DNA of 64,000 nt from UBA1731 sp045595285 (GTDB lineage: Bacteria; Verrucomicrobiota; Kiritimatiellia; RFP12; UBA1067), in assembly GCA_045595285.1 (NCBI GenBank), contig JAZOAC010000135.1, forward strand, positions 1 through 64,000. Reading direction: 5' to 3'. Below, in pieces: positions 27,259 through 36,766 of this stretch. The notes beneath the pieces were generated by a model. It ran no database searches. It saw only the letters and a program-made list of their open reading frames with translations, and had not been told where the DNA came from. How positions within the stretch are numbered: position 1 is the stretch's first letter; each line of letters opens with the position of its first letter. A program made the position numbers and the translations under genes.

Positions 27259-29979
27259 TCATCTACCAGTCGACACCGAGAAAGAATGGGTGCCGCACGA
27301 AAGCTTCCTGTCAGGAGAGTCCGGCAGACGCAAAGTGGCTGTTGAGTTAGCCGGCACCGTCACCTGCACATGGACTGTTCCACCCTCTCGACGCCATTTG
27401 ACGGAGATACGCCCATACATGCTCATTACGCTTGCAGACACATGATTGAGCTGTGGGATGAAATCAGGCGCAATGAGAAACTCCTTGAATGCGCAGACCT
27501 CTGGATCAGGCGTAGCCGCAGTGCCTCCATCAGGCAACCGTATGCCGGCGAGCCACTGATACGCCCAGCAGACAAAGTCGCCAAACATGATGTGGTTGCG
27601 CGAAGCGCCATCCTCCCAGTCTTCCCAAAGCGCCGTACCGCCCTTTCTCTGCCATGCGGCAGGCGACGGCTCTTCCGGATGGACAATCATGGCATAAGCG
27701 ATATCGCTTCTTCCAGCCTCGCTCAACGCGCGAAGAGAATGCTTCATGCCCAGAACCCCCATCTGCGTCTTGCCGCCTGTTTTTTCAAACGAAGCGACAA
27801 GCTGCGCCCGTGCGGCGGCAAGATACTCTCCGGGAACGACCCCAAACGACAACGCCATGCCCTGCGCGGTCTGCCCACCGTTATCATACACGCCAGACGT
27901 TTTCATCAGCTTTGCGTTTATGGAAGCTTTCGTTGCCGCAGCACCGGCGGCGAAGCGTTCCGCGTCATCCTTGAATCCCTTAAGCCCGGCAATTTTCGCA
28001 GCAATCTCCTGCGCCTGCATATAGTAGCATGACGAAGTTAAAAGGGTTGATGGCATTGCCTTTGGATCCGCCGGCACCCAATCCCCAAGACCATGCTTTA
28101 CAAGGCCATCCGTCGCTTTTGTCGCAGTGTAGGCCAGATAGCGCACAAGCGCAGGATATATCTCGTCGAGAACACGGCGGTTTCCGCGATAGATGTAGAG
28201 GTTCCATGCAATCACGGGCAATGCTGAATCCCATGCGGGACCATTTCCCCACGCAAACCCCCACCCTGCCGAGGGAACTATCCCGGGGAGGTCTCCTTTT
28301 TCATTCTGCGCATCACAGATATCCCGCAACCACTTTTCATATCCGCTTGTGTTTCCATAGCAATACTGGGCAAGCTCACATGCAAAGGACGCATCACCCA
28401 TCCATCCGTTCTTTTCGCGATGCGGACAATCCGTCGGGAATCCGTCCGTATAGTTTGACCTGAACGCGATATCGGCCATGTCCATCAGGCTGTTGAACAC
28501 CGGATCGGAACATTCGAACGCCGCTTGACGAGGGAATGCGGTATGAATGAACTTCGCAACAATGTCATCTTTACGCAATTTGGTGCGCAGCCCGCGTATC
28601 ACCACATACTGAAAACCGTTGTAGGTAAACTTCGGCTCGTACATCTCTACTTCAGAACCGGAACAGACTATTCGGTCGGTCTGAAACCCGGTATCGACGG
28701 TACATATGTTTGTGGAGGCGGAAGCGTCGAAATAGCAGTCGATCCGACGACGGTCCGGCCCGGATGCCGGCTTGCGAAGATCCCTGCTGTTTCCAGGTGA
28801 AGGCGCCACCGGAGAGAAATCCTTGTTGACACGCTCATCATAGCGAACGGAAACCACGTCCCCCTTATGTGCGCCACGTATCGCCAGACGCACCCAACCG
28901 GAAATATTCTTCGGAAATGCGACCACCTGCACGTTCCCGGTGAATGAATGGATGGCAACAGGCCGAAACTCCTCGACAGCTTCTGCCGCATGATGCGACT
29001 CGGCAACAAGACGGCCAGATGGTCCTTTCACCACTACGGCAGGTATGACACTTGCACGATAATCGGGAAGAGATCCATCACAAACCCCAATTACCTCACC
29101 TTCACGGAAGTCGTCATATCCAATCGGACTCGGCATCTGCCTCCATGTACCGTCAGAAACAACGGTTTCAAATGAACCATCCGCATAAGTAAGTTCAAGT
29201 CGTGCAATCATGCATGGAGGAGCTTTCCAGGGCGCCTTCTCAAACCACCAGTGCGACAGTGCCCGCACGCAGTAAAGCCCGTGTCCGACAAGGACGGAAA
29301 GCGTATTTTCACCTTTCTTTATCCCATCCTCAATCTGGTACGTAGAATACAGAACCGTTTTGCAGTAGTCTGTCGGAGACGGATCAAGCAATTTGGTACC
29401 GATGCGTCGTCCGTTCAATGAAGCCTCATAGTAGCCCAGACCGGTAATATGCAGGTCAGCCTTCACAGGCTTGGCTTTTGCCTTGAAGCTCTTCTCAAAG
29501 CAAGGTGTCGGAACCATGCTTCCGGATGAAATCCATTTTGCGCCCCAATCTTCTCTGAGCATCCCCCACTGCCATTTTGCAGGATAGCTCCAATCGCTCT
29601 CCCCTTCAGCAGTCCAGGTCTTTACCTGCCAAAAGACACGTTGCGATGGCTCAGGTGTCTTACCGGAGTAGGCTATGCCATATGTTTCACGTCCGCATAT
29701 CCTACCTGAGTCCCAAAGATCCGCATTGCCGGACAAAAGACGATCTTCCGTGGACGCCGCCCGAATTCTCCATGCGACCTGCCCTTCACCCGACTGCCAT
29801 GAAAGTCTCGGACGGGCAGTTTCAAGGCCGATCGGATCAGTGCGGTATTCACACTTCAACGACACAGGCCTGCCTCCACCGTAAACGGTAAAGACAACCA
29901 ATACCGCAAGCATGCCGAAAAGGCCGCGCTTTGCCTCTTTGTCAAAATTCACGCATTCGCCAGATATGGATATTTTCAT
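27259..29979 (-). CDS. Secreted alpha-L-rhamnosidase (GH78)
   Basis: 906 residues. The N-terminus has an 18-residue polar lead, then a hydrophobic signal core (LFGMLAVLVVFTVYGGG). The beta-sandwich region contains YRTDPIGLETARPRLSW, the standard GH78 opening, and the (alpha/alpha)6 catalytic domain contains TDGFPTDCPHREKNGWMGDA, where the HRE glutamate is the expected general acid. It cleaves terminal alpha-L-rhamnose from pectin, glycosides or similar glycans. It is the last gene before mutS, and a TATAAT box lies 7 bases before its ATG, so it may be transcribed separately from kdgK and translated without a leader. Confidence 0.92.
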   Translation of the reverse strand: MKISISGECVNFDKEAKRGLFGMLAVLVVFTVYGGGRPVSLKCEYRTDPIGLETARPRLSWQSGEGQVAWRIRAASTEDRLLSGNADLWDSGRICGRETYGIAYSGKTPEPSQRVFWQVKTWTAEGESDWSYPAKWQWGMLREDWGAKWISSGSMVPTPCFEKSFKAKAKPVKADLHITGLGYYEASLNGRRIGTKLLDPSPTDYCKTVLYSTYQIEDGIKKGENTLSVLVGHGLYCVRALSHWWFEKAPWKAPPCMIARLELTYADGSFETVVSDGTWRQMPSPIGYDDFREGEVIGVCDGSLPDYRASVIPAVVVKGPSGRLVAESHHAAEAVEEFRPVAIHSFTGNVQVVAFPKNISGWVRLAIRGAHKGDVVSVRYDERVNKDFSPVAPSPGNSRDLRKPASGPDRRRIDCYFDASASTNICTVDTGFQTDRIVCSGSEVEMYEPKFTYNGFQYVVIRGLRTKLRKDDIVAKFIHTAFPRQAAFECSDPVFNSLMDMADIAFRSNYTDGFPTDCPHREKNGWMGDASFACELAQYCYGNTSGYEKWLRDICDAQNEKGDLPGIVPSAGWGFAWGNGPAWDSALPVIAWNLYIYRGNRRVLDEIYPALVRYLAYTATKATDGLVKHGLGDWVPADPKAMPSTLLTSSCYYMQAQEIAAKIAGLKGFKDDAERFAAGAAATKASINAKLMKTSGVYDNGGQTAQGMALSFGVVPGEYLAAARAQLVASFEKTGGKTQMGVLGMKHSLRALSEAGRSDIAYAMIVHPEEPSPAAWQRKGGTALWEDWEDGASRNHIMFGDFVCWAYQWLAGIRLPDGGTAATPDPEVCAFKEFLIAPDFIPQLNHVSASVMSMYGRISVKWRREGGTVHVQVTVPANSTATLRLPDSPDRKLSCGTHSFSVSTGR

Positions 29980-29986
29980 GGTGCAA

Positions 29987-29992
29987 ATTATA
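29987..29992 (-). promoter_or_regulatory. -10 box for the rhamnosidase gene
   Basis: TATAAT on the minus strand 7 bases before the ATG at 29979, with TTGCTC 18 bases upstream as a weak -35. Transcription would start at or next to the ATG, implying a leaderless message or a start further inside the gene. Confidence 0.45.
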
Positions 29993-30055
29993 CCGCAACC
30001 ACCCCAATCAGAGCAATAGCATGCGCAAAAGACAATAAATCAAGGGCAAACAGAT

Positions 30056-31081
30056 TTATCGCTGCACGCGACCGGTGCCGTTCCCCGCGGCGAGAGCCTC
30101 CACCTCTGAAACGGCAACGAGATTGAAGTCATGCTCTATCGAATGCTTCAAACAGGATGCCGCCACTGCAAAATCGATGGCGGACTGATCACCACGCTTT
30201 GTAGCAAGCGCATATACGAGTCCGCCTCCGAACGAATCTCCGCCTCCTACACGGTCCACTATATGCACCTTGTATTCGGGAGAGAAGAACGCCTTGCCGG
30301 ACTTTGCATCGTAAAGCATACCAGCCCATAGATTGTCGAACGCCGACAGGGACGTACGCAACGTGATTGCAACCTTCTTGCACCCAAAGCGCTCAACCAA
30401 CTGTTCAGCGACGGATACGTAGCCTTGCTTGTCGAGAGTCCCGTTTTCAACATCCGACCCCTCTCCGACAATGCCAAACACATCCGCAGCATCGGCTTCA
30501 TTTGCAATGAGTACATCTACATATGGCACAAGTTTCGCCATGCAACGTCCCGCCTCAGCTTTCGACCAGAGTTTTCCGCGGTAGTTGAGGTCGCAACTTA
30601 CCGTGATCTTGTGTGCTCTGCAATATTCAAGAGCATCAAGGCATATCTCCGGCAGTTCGCCGCCCAACGCTGGCGTGATGCCGGTAAAATGGAACCACTT
30701 GACTCCTTTCAATATCTTCGCCCAATCGAAATCGGCACGCTTGGCACTTGCGATTGAACTTCCGGCACGGTCATAGACCACCTTTGACGCCCGCTGGGAT
30801 GCCCCTTTCTCGACAAAATACAGTCCAAGACGCGGTCCACCCCAGACTATATCCTTCGTATCCACACCGAAATGGCGCACTGCATTTCGCGCGGCCTCGC
30901 CAAGGGGATTGGACGGCAGCTTCGTCACAAACGAAGCGTCAAGTCCATAGTTCGCAAGCGAAACCGCAACATTCGCCTCGCCACCGGCATACGTCGCCTC
31001 AAATCGTTCCGCCTGTACAAATCGCAGATACCCCTCCGGGTTCAGGCGCATCATGATTTCTCCAAAACAAACCACCTTCAT
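30056..31081 (-). CDS. kdgK: 2-dehydro-3-deoxygluconate/galactonate kinase (PfkB family)
   Basis: 341 residues with PfkB-family signatures: YAGGEANVAVSLANYGL near the N-terminus and DRVGGGDSFGGGLVY, whose D282 is the catalytic base. The opening VVCFGEIMMRLNPEG is that of KDG kinases. It phosphorylates 2-keto-3-deoxy sugar acids to the substrate of Eda, which is encoded just upstream. With DgoD (40536-41684) it completes an oxidative galactonate-type route. It has a GAAAGGAG ribosome-binding site and lies 57 bases after eda. Confidence 0.92.
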   Translation of the reverse strand: MKVVCFGEIMMRLNPEGYLRFVQAERFEATYAGGEANVAVSLANYGLDASFVTKLPSNPLGEAARNAVRHFGVDTKDIVWGGPRLGLYFVEKGASQRASKVVYDRAGSSIASAKRADFDWAKILKGVKWFHFTGITPALGGELPEICLDALEYCRAHKITVSCDLNYRGKLWSKAEAGRCMAKLVPYVDVLIANEADAADVFGIVGEGSDVENGTLDKQGYVSVAEQLVERFGCKKVAITLRTSLSAFDNLWAGMLYDAKSGKAFFSPEYKVHIVDRVGGGDSFGGGLVYALATKRGDQSAIDFAVAASCLKHSIEHDFNLVAVSEVEALAAGNGTGRVQR

Positions 31082-31138
31082 TGCTTTCTCCTTTCTTCAG
31101 ATGGGGCGTTGAGAACAATGCGCCCTGACATTCTGAAC

Positions 31139-31789
31139 TTAGACATTTACATTTTTAACAAGTTCTCTGGCTGCATCGGCTATCTTATCCCATGCGGCCG
31201 ATGCAATCCACTCCTTGTTTGTGAGATTGCCGCCAACTCCAACGCCGACACATCCTGCCCGCATGAAGTCAGCCGCATTTTTCACCGACACACCTCCCAC
31301 GGCAAGAAACGGAATGTGCGAAAGCGGGGCGCGGACGGCCTTCACGTAATCAGGGCCAAGCGATCCCGCCGGAAACAGCTTCACAAAACTCGCTCCCGCC
31401 TCCCAGGCTTCAACCGCCTCAGATGGGGTAAAGGCGCCAGGCAGGGCCGCAAGACCGCGCCCGACAGCAGTTCTGATAAGGCATGGCTTTACATTCGGAG
31501 TTACAATGTATTCGCCACCGGCATCCTCACACATGGAAAGTTGCTCTTCTGTGAGCACAGTACCCGCACCGACACGCATCTCGTCAGCGAACTCTCTGCG
31601 AATTGCCTTGATCGCCGCTGCGGTATCCTTCCACGTGTCTGGAGCTTTCTGGTTGAACGTGACCTCAACAAGCCTTATGCCGCCCTGTCTGTAGGAGTCA
31701 GCAAGTTTCAGGCATATATCCGGAGCGAAGCCGCGAACAATGGCGACGACCTTCGTATCCAGCACAATCTTTTCAATCTCTTCTTTCAT
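31139..31789 (-). CDS. eda: KDPG/KHG aldolase
   Basis: 216 residues. The Schiff-base lysine is K137 in GASFVKLFPA, the active-site glutamate is E42 in LVEVTF, and the phosphate-site glycines are in LAVGGVSVKN. It splits 2-keto-3-deoxy-6-phospho sugar acids into pyruvate and glyceraldehyde-3-phosphate. It is one base after the symporter gene and precedes kdgK, forming the metabolic end of the operon. Confidence 0.95.
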   Translation of the reverse strand: MKEEIEKIVLDTKVVAIVRGFAPDICLKLADSYRQGGIRLVEVTFNQKAPDTWKDTAAAIKAIRREFADEMRVGAGTVLTEEQLSMCEDAGGEYIVTPNVKPCLIRTAVGRGLAALPGAFTPSEAVEAWEAGASFVKLFPAGSLGPDYVKAVRAPLSHIPFLAVGGVSVKNAADFMRAGCVGVGVGGNLTNKEWIASAAWDKIADAARELVKNVNV

Positions 31790-31790
31790 A

Positions 31791-33281
31791 TCAGACCTTC
31801 CCTTCTCGAGCTGCGAACACCGCCATCTGACGTTCTTCCCAGGATGCCGAACTGCGCGGCGTAATCAGCGAAACCGCCACACCAGCAGCAACTGCAATAG
31901 CCGTGGATGGAATGGCGGGGCCTCCGAACGCAAGCTTCACCCAATCTGCAAATGCAGGAACAAGCAATACGACAAGCCCGAACATAGTACCCGAAAGGAC
32001 AGAGGCATATGCACCCTGCCATGTGGAGCGCCGCCAGAAACGTCCGAGCAGCATCGTAACGCCAACCCCGGGCAAGAGCGACCCAACAACTTTCTGGAAA
32101 TATGCAATCACGTCACCGACGAAAAGTGTGATGACGAACGCGAGCGCGAGCGCAATAATCAGCGCAATGCGACTCGCAAACGCATAGTTCTTCTCAGCTA
32201 TACGTCGTCCTGTGAGCGAAGGAATCACATCCGTAAGCAGGATCGTCACCCCTGAAATCGCGTCCGAACCTCCCGAACTCATCGTTGCCGACATTCCGCA
32301 AATGAGGAACATGAGACCTATCGCAGGACCAAGAACATTTGTCGCCATATAGGAGAATGCATAATCCCCGGATTCGAGCGTATGCCCGTTCTTGACCATG
32401 ATCGCGTAAGCGCTCATGCCGATAAGTGCGGTAACAAAACTCCATACGAACATCATTCCGCTCTGTCCAAGAAACGCGCGACGAGCCACCCCTTCATCCC
32501 TGGAGGTGTATATCCTGGTTCTGTATGTCGGGGTGCCTACCACACCCATCACTGTGGAGAATATGAGCGCCACCGCCGCCAGGAGCCCATAACTGCCAAG
32601 TCCATAGAACTCCATTGCGCCCGGCTTGCCCGCCGCCGTGAACGTCTGCACGATAGCGTCATATCCGCCCGCGAGCGGCAATGCCTTGATCGCGATGAAG
32701 GAAAATCCGCCGATTATCGCACAGAATTGAATCACATCAGCCTTGACCACCGCGACATATCCGCCGATGAACACATATGCCCCGAATCCGCAGACTGTTA
32801 TCAGCTTGCACCATGTGGGATCGATTCCAAGTACATATGAAAGGTACTTAGAGCCTCCGTTCACATGGTTTCCGATCCAGATGATTTCAATAACGAACAT
32901 CATGAATCCCATCAACTGCCGCACCCGTCTATCTCCGCCATAGTAGTATTGAGCCTCTTCACTCATTGTGATGAAGTTCTTGCTGCGGATCGGTACAAAC
33001 AAGGAAAGCAGCAGCAGTCCAAGTGCGCTTCCAAGACCGAAGATCGCTCCGCCCCAACCATGATTGAATCCGTCCCCGATGGCACCGATCGACGAACCCG
33101 TGCCGATAATCGTCGCGCCGAGCGTGCAAAAAATGAGAAAGAGACTCATGTCGCTGCCGCCGGTCAGAAACTTCTCTCCTTCACGCTTACCACGGCTTCC
33201 CCAAAAGCCCACACCTATGATAAATATCATCCAAATGATGAACCCGCCCAGAAACAGCGGTATGTATTTTGCATCAAGCAT
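31791..33281 (-). CDS. Sodium:solute symporter (SSS family)
   Basis: 496 residues with about 13 hydrophobic segments. SIGAIGDGFNHGWGGAIFGL and TPTYRTRIYTSRDEGVARRA resemble conserved parts of SSS transporters that carry sugars, sialic acid or sugar acids with sodium. Its position directly before eda and kdgK suggests import of a sugar or sugar acid used by that route. It is the only obvious importer in the large glycan region; no SusC/SusD pair is present. Confidence 0.88.
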   Translation of the reverse strand: MLDAKYIPLFLGGFIIWMIFIIGVGFWGSRGKREGEKFLTGGSDMSLFLIFCTLGATIIGTGSSIGAIGDGFNHGWGGAIFGLGSALGLLLLSLFVPIRSKNFITMSEEAQYYYGGDRRVRQLMGFMMFVIEIIWIGNHVNGGSKYLSYVLGIDPTWCKLITVCGFGAYVFIGGYVAVVKADVIQFCAIIGGFSFIAIKALPLAGGYDAIVQTFTAAGKPGAMEFYGLGSYGLLAAVALIFSTVMGVVGTPTYRTRIYTSRDEGVARRAFLGQSGMMFVWSFVTALIGMSAYAIMVKNGHTLESGDYAFSYMATNVLGPAIGLMFLICGMSATMSSGGSDAISGVTILLTDVIPSLTGRRIAEKNYAFASRIALIIALALAFVITLFVGDVIAYFQKVVGSLLPGVGVTMLLGRFWRRSTWQGAYASVLSGTMFGLVVLLVPAFADWVKLAFGGPAIPSTAIAVAAGVAVSLITPRSSASWEERQMAVFAAREGKV

Positions 33282-33307
33282 TCTTATTTTCTCTCATTTG
33301 AATGGTT

Positions 33308-34699
33308 TTATATCCGTTTCGTTGCATTTGCAGCCTTACGAGGGGAAAATTCCAACACCTTGACGATTTTTTTGTTGTAGATGTCATGCACTGTCACTTT
33401 TAATTTTCCGTTTTCCGTCTTTCCCTCTATGACCGTCTGAAACTGTCCGCGGGCATTGTTCCATCTCCATCCTCCCGCAACAAGATGCGCCCAAGGACGG
33501 TCTTCGACGGGAGCATCATAACGATATTTGTGGGTGTGAGCCGTCACAACAAGCTGTACGCCAGCCTTGATGAACAACGGTCCCCACATTTTCGAACAGG
33601 CTCTCTGCCAACTTGCAAAATCCGTACGGTAGCGCGGGTCAGTATCGTTTGGATAGATGTCACCGGGGTTGCTTGTCGGATCGGAATCGAACAGCGGTAT
33701 GTGGCAGAACGCGACAATGTACGGGGCTGACTTTATCTCGGGACGTTCCAGCGCGTCGGCAAGCCATGCGGTCTGAGCGACACGATACGGCTCACTGCAG
33801 AAAAGCCCAGCGAACACATCACGGGAATCAAGCTTGTCCTCGGCGGTATCCAACCCTATCAAAGCGATGTCGCCCTGCCGGAAAGCGAAATTTCTCCCAA
33901 GATCCCAGTCACGTGAAAGCCGCTCCTCCGGCTGGCGGAACATCACCACCTTCTCCAGTCTGCGGCATGCCATGCCTCGCATGTCATGATTGCCTGGCAC
34001 GAAGCATACCGGCATCTCCGAAGCATAATCGCGACGTTCGATCGGAGGCGCGAGAAAAATATTGCGAAGGCTTTCGATCGTTTCCTGGGTATTACAGGCG
34101 TCACCATTCCAAATTACCACCGCAGGATTCAATTCCGCAACTTTGTCCGTCACCTGGGCGAACTCTTCCCATTTCGCGTGGGTATCGTTGTACACGCAGA
34201 AATGAGACCTTGCATCCTCCCCGGACGTGGTGAACGTATAAACCCGCGGATCCTGTTCAACGCCTATGATGCGCATCTTGTATCCGCCGCCGTAGAATAT
34301 GCGGTCAGCCCCGATGCGGTAGAAATACTTTGTTGACGGTTTGAGACCGGTAAGCCTGACCAACATGACCTTATCGTTCATGTCTGTCACGCGGAATCCT
34401 CCGCACTTGACCTTGCGCGCATTCCTCATATCCGCAAATTCCGAATACTCGACGAAACCGTTGGCCATCGCACTCACGGCAAATGCGACACCCATGGAAG
34501 TCGGCGCCGGATTCTGGAGCATCGGAGCGGAAATTATCAGTTTTCCGGATGCGGACCGGGAATATCCTGTGTCTATTTCCGCGACAGCTTTGACACTCGC
34601 TCCGCCTGAGTGATCTACACTCCTTTGCGACACGCATCCAACACCTGCAACCGATGAGGCAACGGCGGCAAACGACTTTACAAAATCACGTCTGTTCAT
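33308..34699 (-). CDS. Exported metallophosphoesterase, purple-acid-phosphatase-like
   Basis: 463 residues starting MNRRDFVKSFAAV, a twin-arginine signal, with a cysteine at SVAGVGC that could also be lipidated. A fibronectin-like N-terminal domain (about 60-150) contains TGLKPSTKYFYRIG. The calcineurin-like phosphoesterase domain has IWNGDACN, VPGNHDMRG, CHIPLFD and TAHTHKYRY as metal ligands. It probably removes phosphate from an extracytoplasmic substrate. It lies between a VOC lipoprotein gene and the symporter gene. A second, unrelated-looking phosphoesterase is at 41712-43163. Confidence 0.85.
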   Translation of the reverse strand: MNRRDFVKSFAAVASSVAGVGCVSQRSVDHSGGASVKAVAEIDTGYSRSASGKLIISAPMLQNPAPTSMGVAFAVSAMANGFVEYSEFADMRNARKVKCGGFRVTDMNDKVMLVRLTGLKPSTKYFYRIGADRIFYGGGYKMRIIGVEQDPRVYTFTTSGEDARSHFCVYNDTHAKWEEFAQVTDKVAELNPAVVIWNGDACNTQETIESLRNIFLAPPIERRDYASEMPVCFVPGNHDMRGMACRRLEKVVMFRQPEERLSRDWDLGRNFAFRQGDIALIGLDTAEDKLDSRDVFAGLFCSEPYRVAQTAWLADALERPEIKSAPYIVAFCHIPLFDSDPTSNPGDIYPNDTDPRYRTDFASWQRACSKMWGPLFIKAGVQLVVTAHTHKYRYDAPVEDRPWAHLVAGGWRWNNARGQFQTVIEGKTENGKLKVTVHDIYNKKIVKVLEFSPRKAANATKRI

Positions 34700-34711
34700 A
34701 ATGTCCTCTGG

Positions 34712-35224
34712 TTATTTCAGGACGGATCGGCCACGCTTTACGAACTGAAGCGGTATTCCCGAGGGATCCCGCATCATGGCACCGTCAAATCCCTGAGCCT
34801 TCTCATGAACCACCAATGTGGCGCCCGCCTTCAGCATCCGCTCGATGTCGGCATCAACATCCTCCGAAACAAAGGCGAAATGCAACTGCAAAGGGCTCAT
34901 CGACCGGTAGTCAGGGGCCTGCGGAGCATCCTTCGCCCGGTAGAGTTCAATGGCGACCTTGCCGGTGGAATCCACGATGAAAGTGGTATGTGTTGCATCC
35001 GTTTTCTGCATAGTGACGGAAAAACCGAGATTGTCGCACCACCATTGCGCCGTCGCGACGGGATCCGCCACGTCAATCGCGGTATGTTCAAGCTTGTATC
35101 CTGTCGGAGAGGCGCATCCTGCGGCCAGTGCGGCAAACACGATTCCCGCAAGTAATCGGCAACATGCCCAAAGCGGCGAGCGAGGCATGCAATCTGCAAC
35201 GGATGATTTTTCTGAGGTTTTCAT
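34712..35224 (-). CDS. VOC-superfamily (glyoxalase-like) lipoprotein
   Basis: 170 residues. The signal peptide ends in the lipobox LAAGC (about residue 37). The rest is a single glyoxalase/VOC unit starting KLEHTAIDVADPVATAQWWC and ending with MMRDPSGIPLQFVKRG. H52 and a late glutamate or glutamine could bind metal. Substrate unknown. It is unusual to find a VOC protein exported as a lipoprotein. It is the first gene of the downstream half of the operon and is preceded by a TATAAT box. Confidence 0.78.
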   Translation of the reverse strand: MKTSEKSSVADCMPRSPLWACCRLLAGIVFAALAAGCASPTGYKLEHTAIDVADPVATAQWWCDNLGFSVTMQKTDATHTTFIVDSTGKVAIELYRAKDAPQAPDYRSMSPLQLHFAFVSEDVDADIERMLKAGATLVVHEKAQGFDGAMMRDPSGIPLQFVKRGRSVLK

Positions 35225-35251
35225 TTCCTTTTCCTTTCCATTTTCATCTTC

Positions 35252-35257
35252 ATTATA
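35252..35257 (-). promoter_or_regulatory. Internal -10 box before the VOC-MPE-symporter-eda-kdgK unit
   Basis: TATAAT on the minus strand in the 69-base gap after the GH109-like gene; no clear -35. It lies about 30 bases before the VOC ATG and may give the transport/catabolic genes their own transcript. Confidence 0.4.
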
Positions 35258-35293
35258 GTTGTTTAGACTCGGGAAGCGTTGAATGCAATCATG

Positions 35294-36754
35294 TCAAACA
35301 CTCATCTGCCCTTTGATTCTGCCTACGTTCTTGAAATCAATCTTAGAGACATCCATCTCTGCATCCATGAGATTGCAATTGCATTTCTTCTTCCATGCGC
35401 CACGCGTAAAATCGGGGATGTCCAGAGCCTTCGAACGATTTCTTGCGCTTCGTTCGGAAAGTTCGCAGATCGCGCACCAGGACGCAAGGTCATACACATC
35501 CATGTCGAGAGGGAGCCCTCTCTGCATGCAATATGCCCAACGAAGGTCCATCATGAAGTCCATACCACCATGTCCTCCGGCCTTTTTGACAGTTTCGCCC
35601 AGTGCCTTCTGCAACGGATGGCGATATTTCTCCCTGAGCCTCTCCGTGACATTTTTGTCATAGCATGTGTGTGCCGCCTTCTTCGGCCACTTGTCAAGTT
35701 CTTCGAGGCACACCTCAAGATGCGGATAACTGCGCATCATCCCTTTTGTCCCGGCAATGAGATTTATACGGGAATATGGACGCGGCGAGGTCACATCGTG
35801 CTGAAGCATGATGGTACGGCCAAGCGCGGTGCGGATCGTCGTCACATTCATGTCGGCCATTGCAAAGCGCTGCGCCCTCCCCGGATTGCCGTCAGGGAGA
35901 GTTGCTGCGGCAAACGCCTCGTACCCCCGCTGCATTCCATCCACGGAAACGAGATAGTCAAAGCGGTCACCTCGGTTTATGCCCATATCCAAGGCTATAG
36001 GTCCCAATCCATGAGTGGGATACTGGTTGCCGCCGTGCTTTTCGTTCCAGTAGTTGCGCCAACGCTTTCCCGGCACCTCTTTCCAGGAGAAATCATTGAA
36101 TATCTGCCAGCGACGGTCGTGTATGTACGCGCCTTCACCATGGAGAAGATCTCCCAGCATGCCAAGCTTGCAGAGATTGAGCGCCAGCATCTCATACTCG
36201 CCATAGCAGCAATTCTCAAGCTGCATGCAGTGCCGTTTTGTCCGTTCGGCGGTTTCCACAAGTTCCCAGCATTCATCTACGGACATCGCGGCGGGAACTT
36301 CGATGAGCGTGTGTTTGCCCGCTCTCATTGCATACAGCGAAACCGGCGCATGCGCATTCCACGAAGTACAATTGTACACAACATCCACATCCGGATGGTC
36401 ACACAGCTTCTTGTACGCCTCTGCGCTCCCGGAATACACCACAGGCCGTTTTCCGGAACGTTCCTCGATGGCTTTTGCACATCTCTCGGCGAACCATGTC
36501 CTGATGTCACAAAGCGCGACAATTTCAATGCCCGGAATGAAAGGAAGCCGCCGTGCGGCGCAATACCCGCGTTCCCCCAGACCTACAATGCCAACACGGA
36601 TTTTATCTATCGGAGCACACCTGAAATTCCGCATCGGCATCCCCTGAACACCGGAGACGCAGGATTGTCCGGCGGCAAACCCGCTCACCACTCCCGACCC
36701 CCCGGCCGCCATGGCGATTCCTTTTATGAATTCGCGTCTATTTGAGTTTTGCAT
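35294..36754 (-). CDS. Exported Gfo/Idh/MocA-family protein, GH109-like (NAD-dependent glycosidase)
   Basis: 486 residues with a twin-arginine signal (NRREFIKGIAMAAGGSG). The Rossmann motif VGIVGLGERG is near residue 55. YPTHGLGPIALDMGINRGDR and GGHGGMDFMMDLRW, followed by GLPLDMDVYD, are close to the GH109 alpha-N-acetylgalactosaminidases, which use NAD in a redox-assisted hydrolysis. The tyrosine and histidine in YPTHG are the expected catalytic pair. It lies 12 bases after the P1 GH20-like gene. A related dehydrogenase activity on a sugar cannot be excluded. Confidence 0.85.
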   Translation of the reverse strand: MQNSNRREFIKGIAMAAGGSGVVSGFAAGQSCVSGVQGMPMRNFRCAPIDKIRVGIVGLGERGYCAARRLPFIPGIEIVALCDIRTWFAERCAKAIEERSGKRPVVYSGSAEAYKKLCDHPDVDVVYNCTSWNAHAPVSLYAMRAGKHTLIEVPAAMSVDECWELVETAERTKRHCMQLENCCYGEYEMLALNLCKLGMLGDLLHGEGAYIHDRRWQIFNDFSWKEVPGKRWRNYWNEKHGGNQYPTHGLGPIALDMGINRGDRFDYLVSVDGMQRGYEAFAAATLPDGNPGRAQRFAMADMNVTTIRTALGRTIMLQHDVTSPRPYSRINLIAGTKGMMRSYPHLEVCLEELDKWPKKAAHTCYDKNVTERLREKYRHPLQKALGETVKKAGGHGGMDFMMDLRWAYCMQRGLPLDMDVYDLASWCAICELSERSARNRSKALDIPDFTRGAWKKKCNCNLMDAEMDVSKIDFKNVGRIKGQMSV

Positions 36755-36766
36755 GTCACCATCTCC

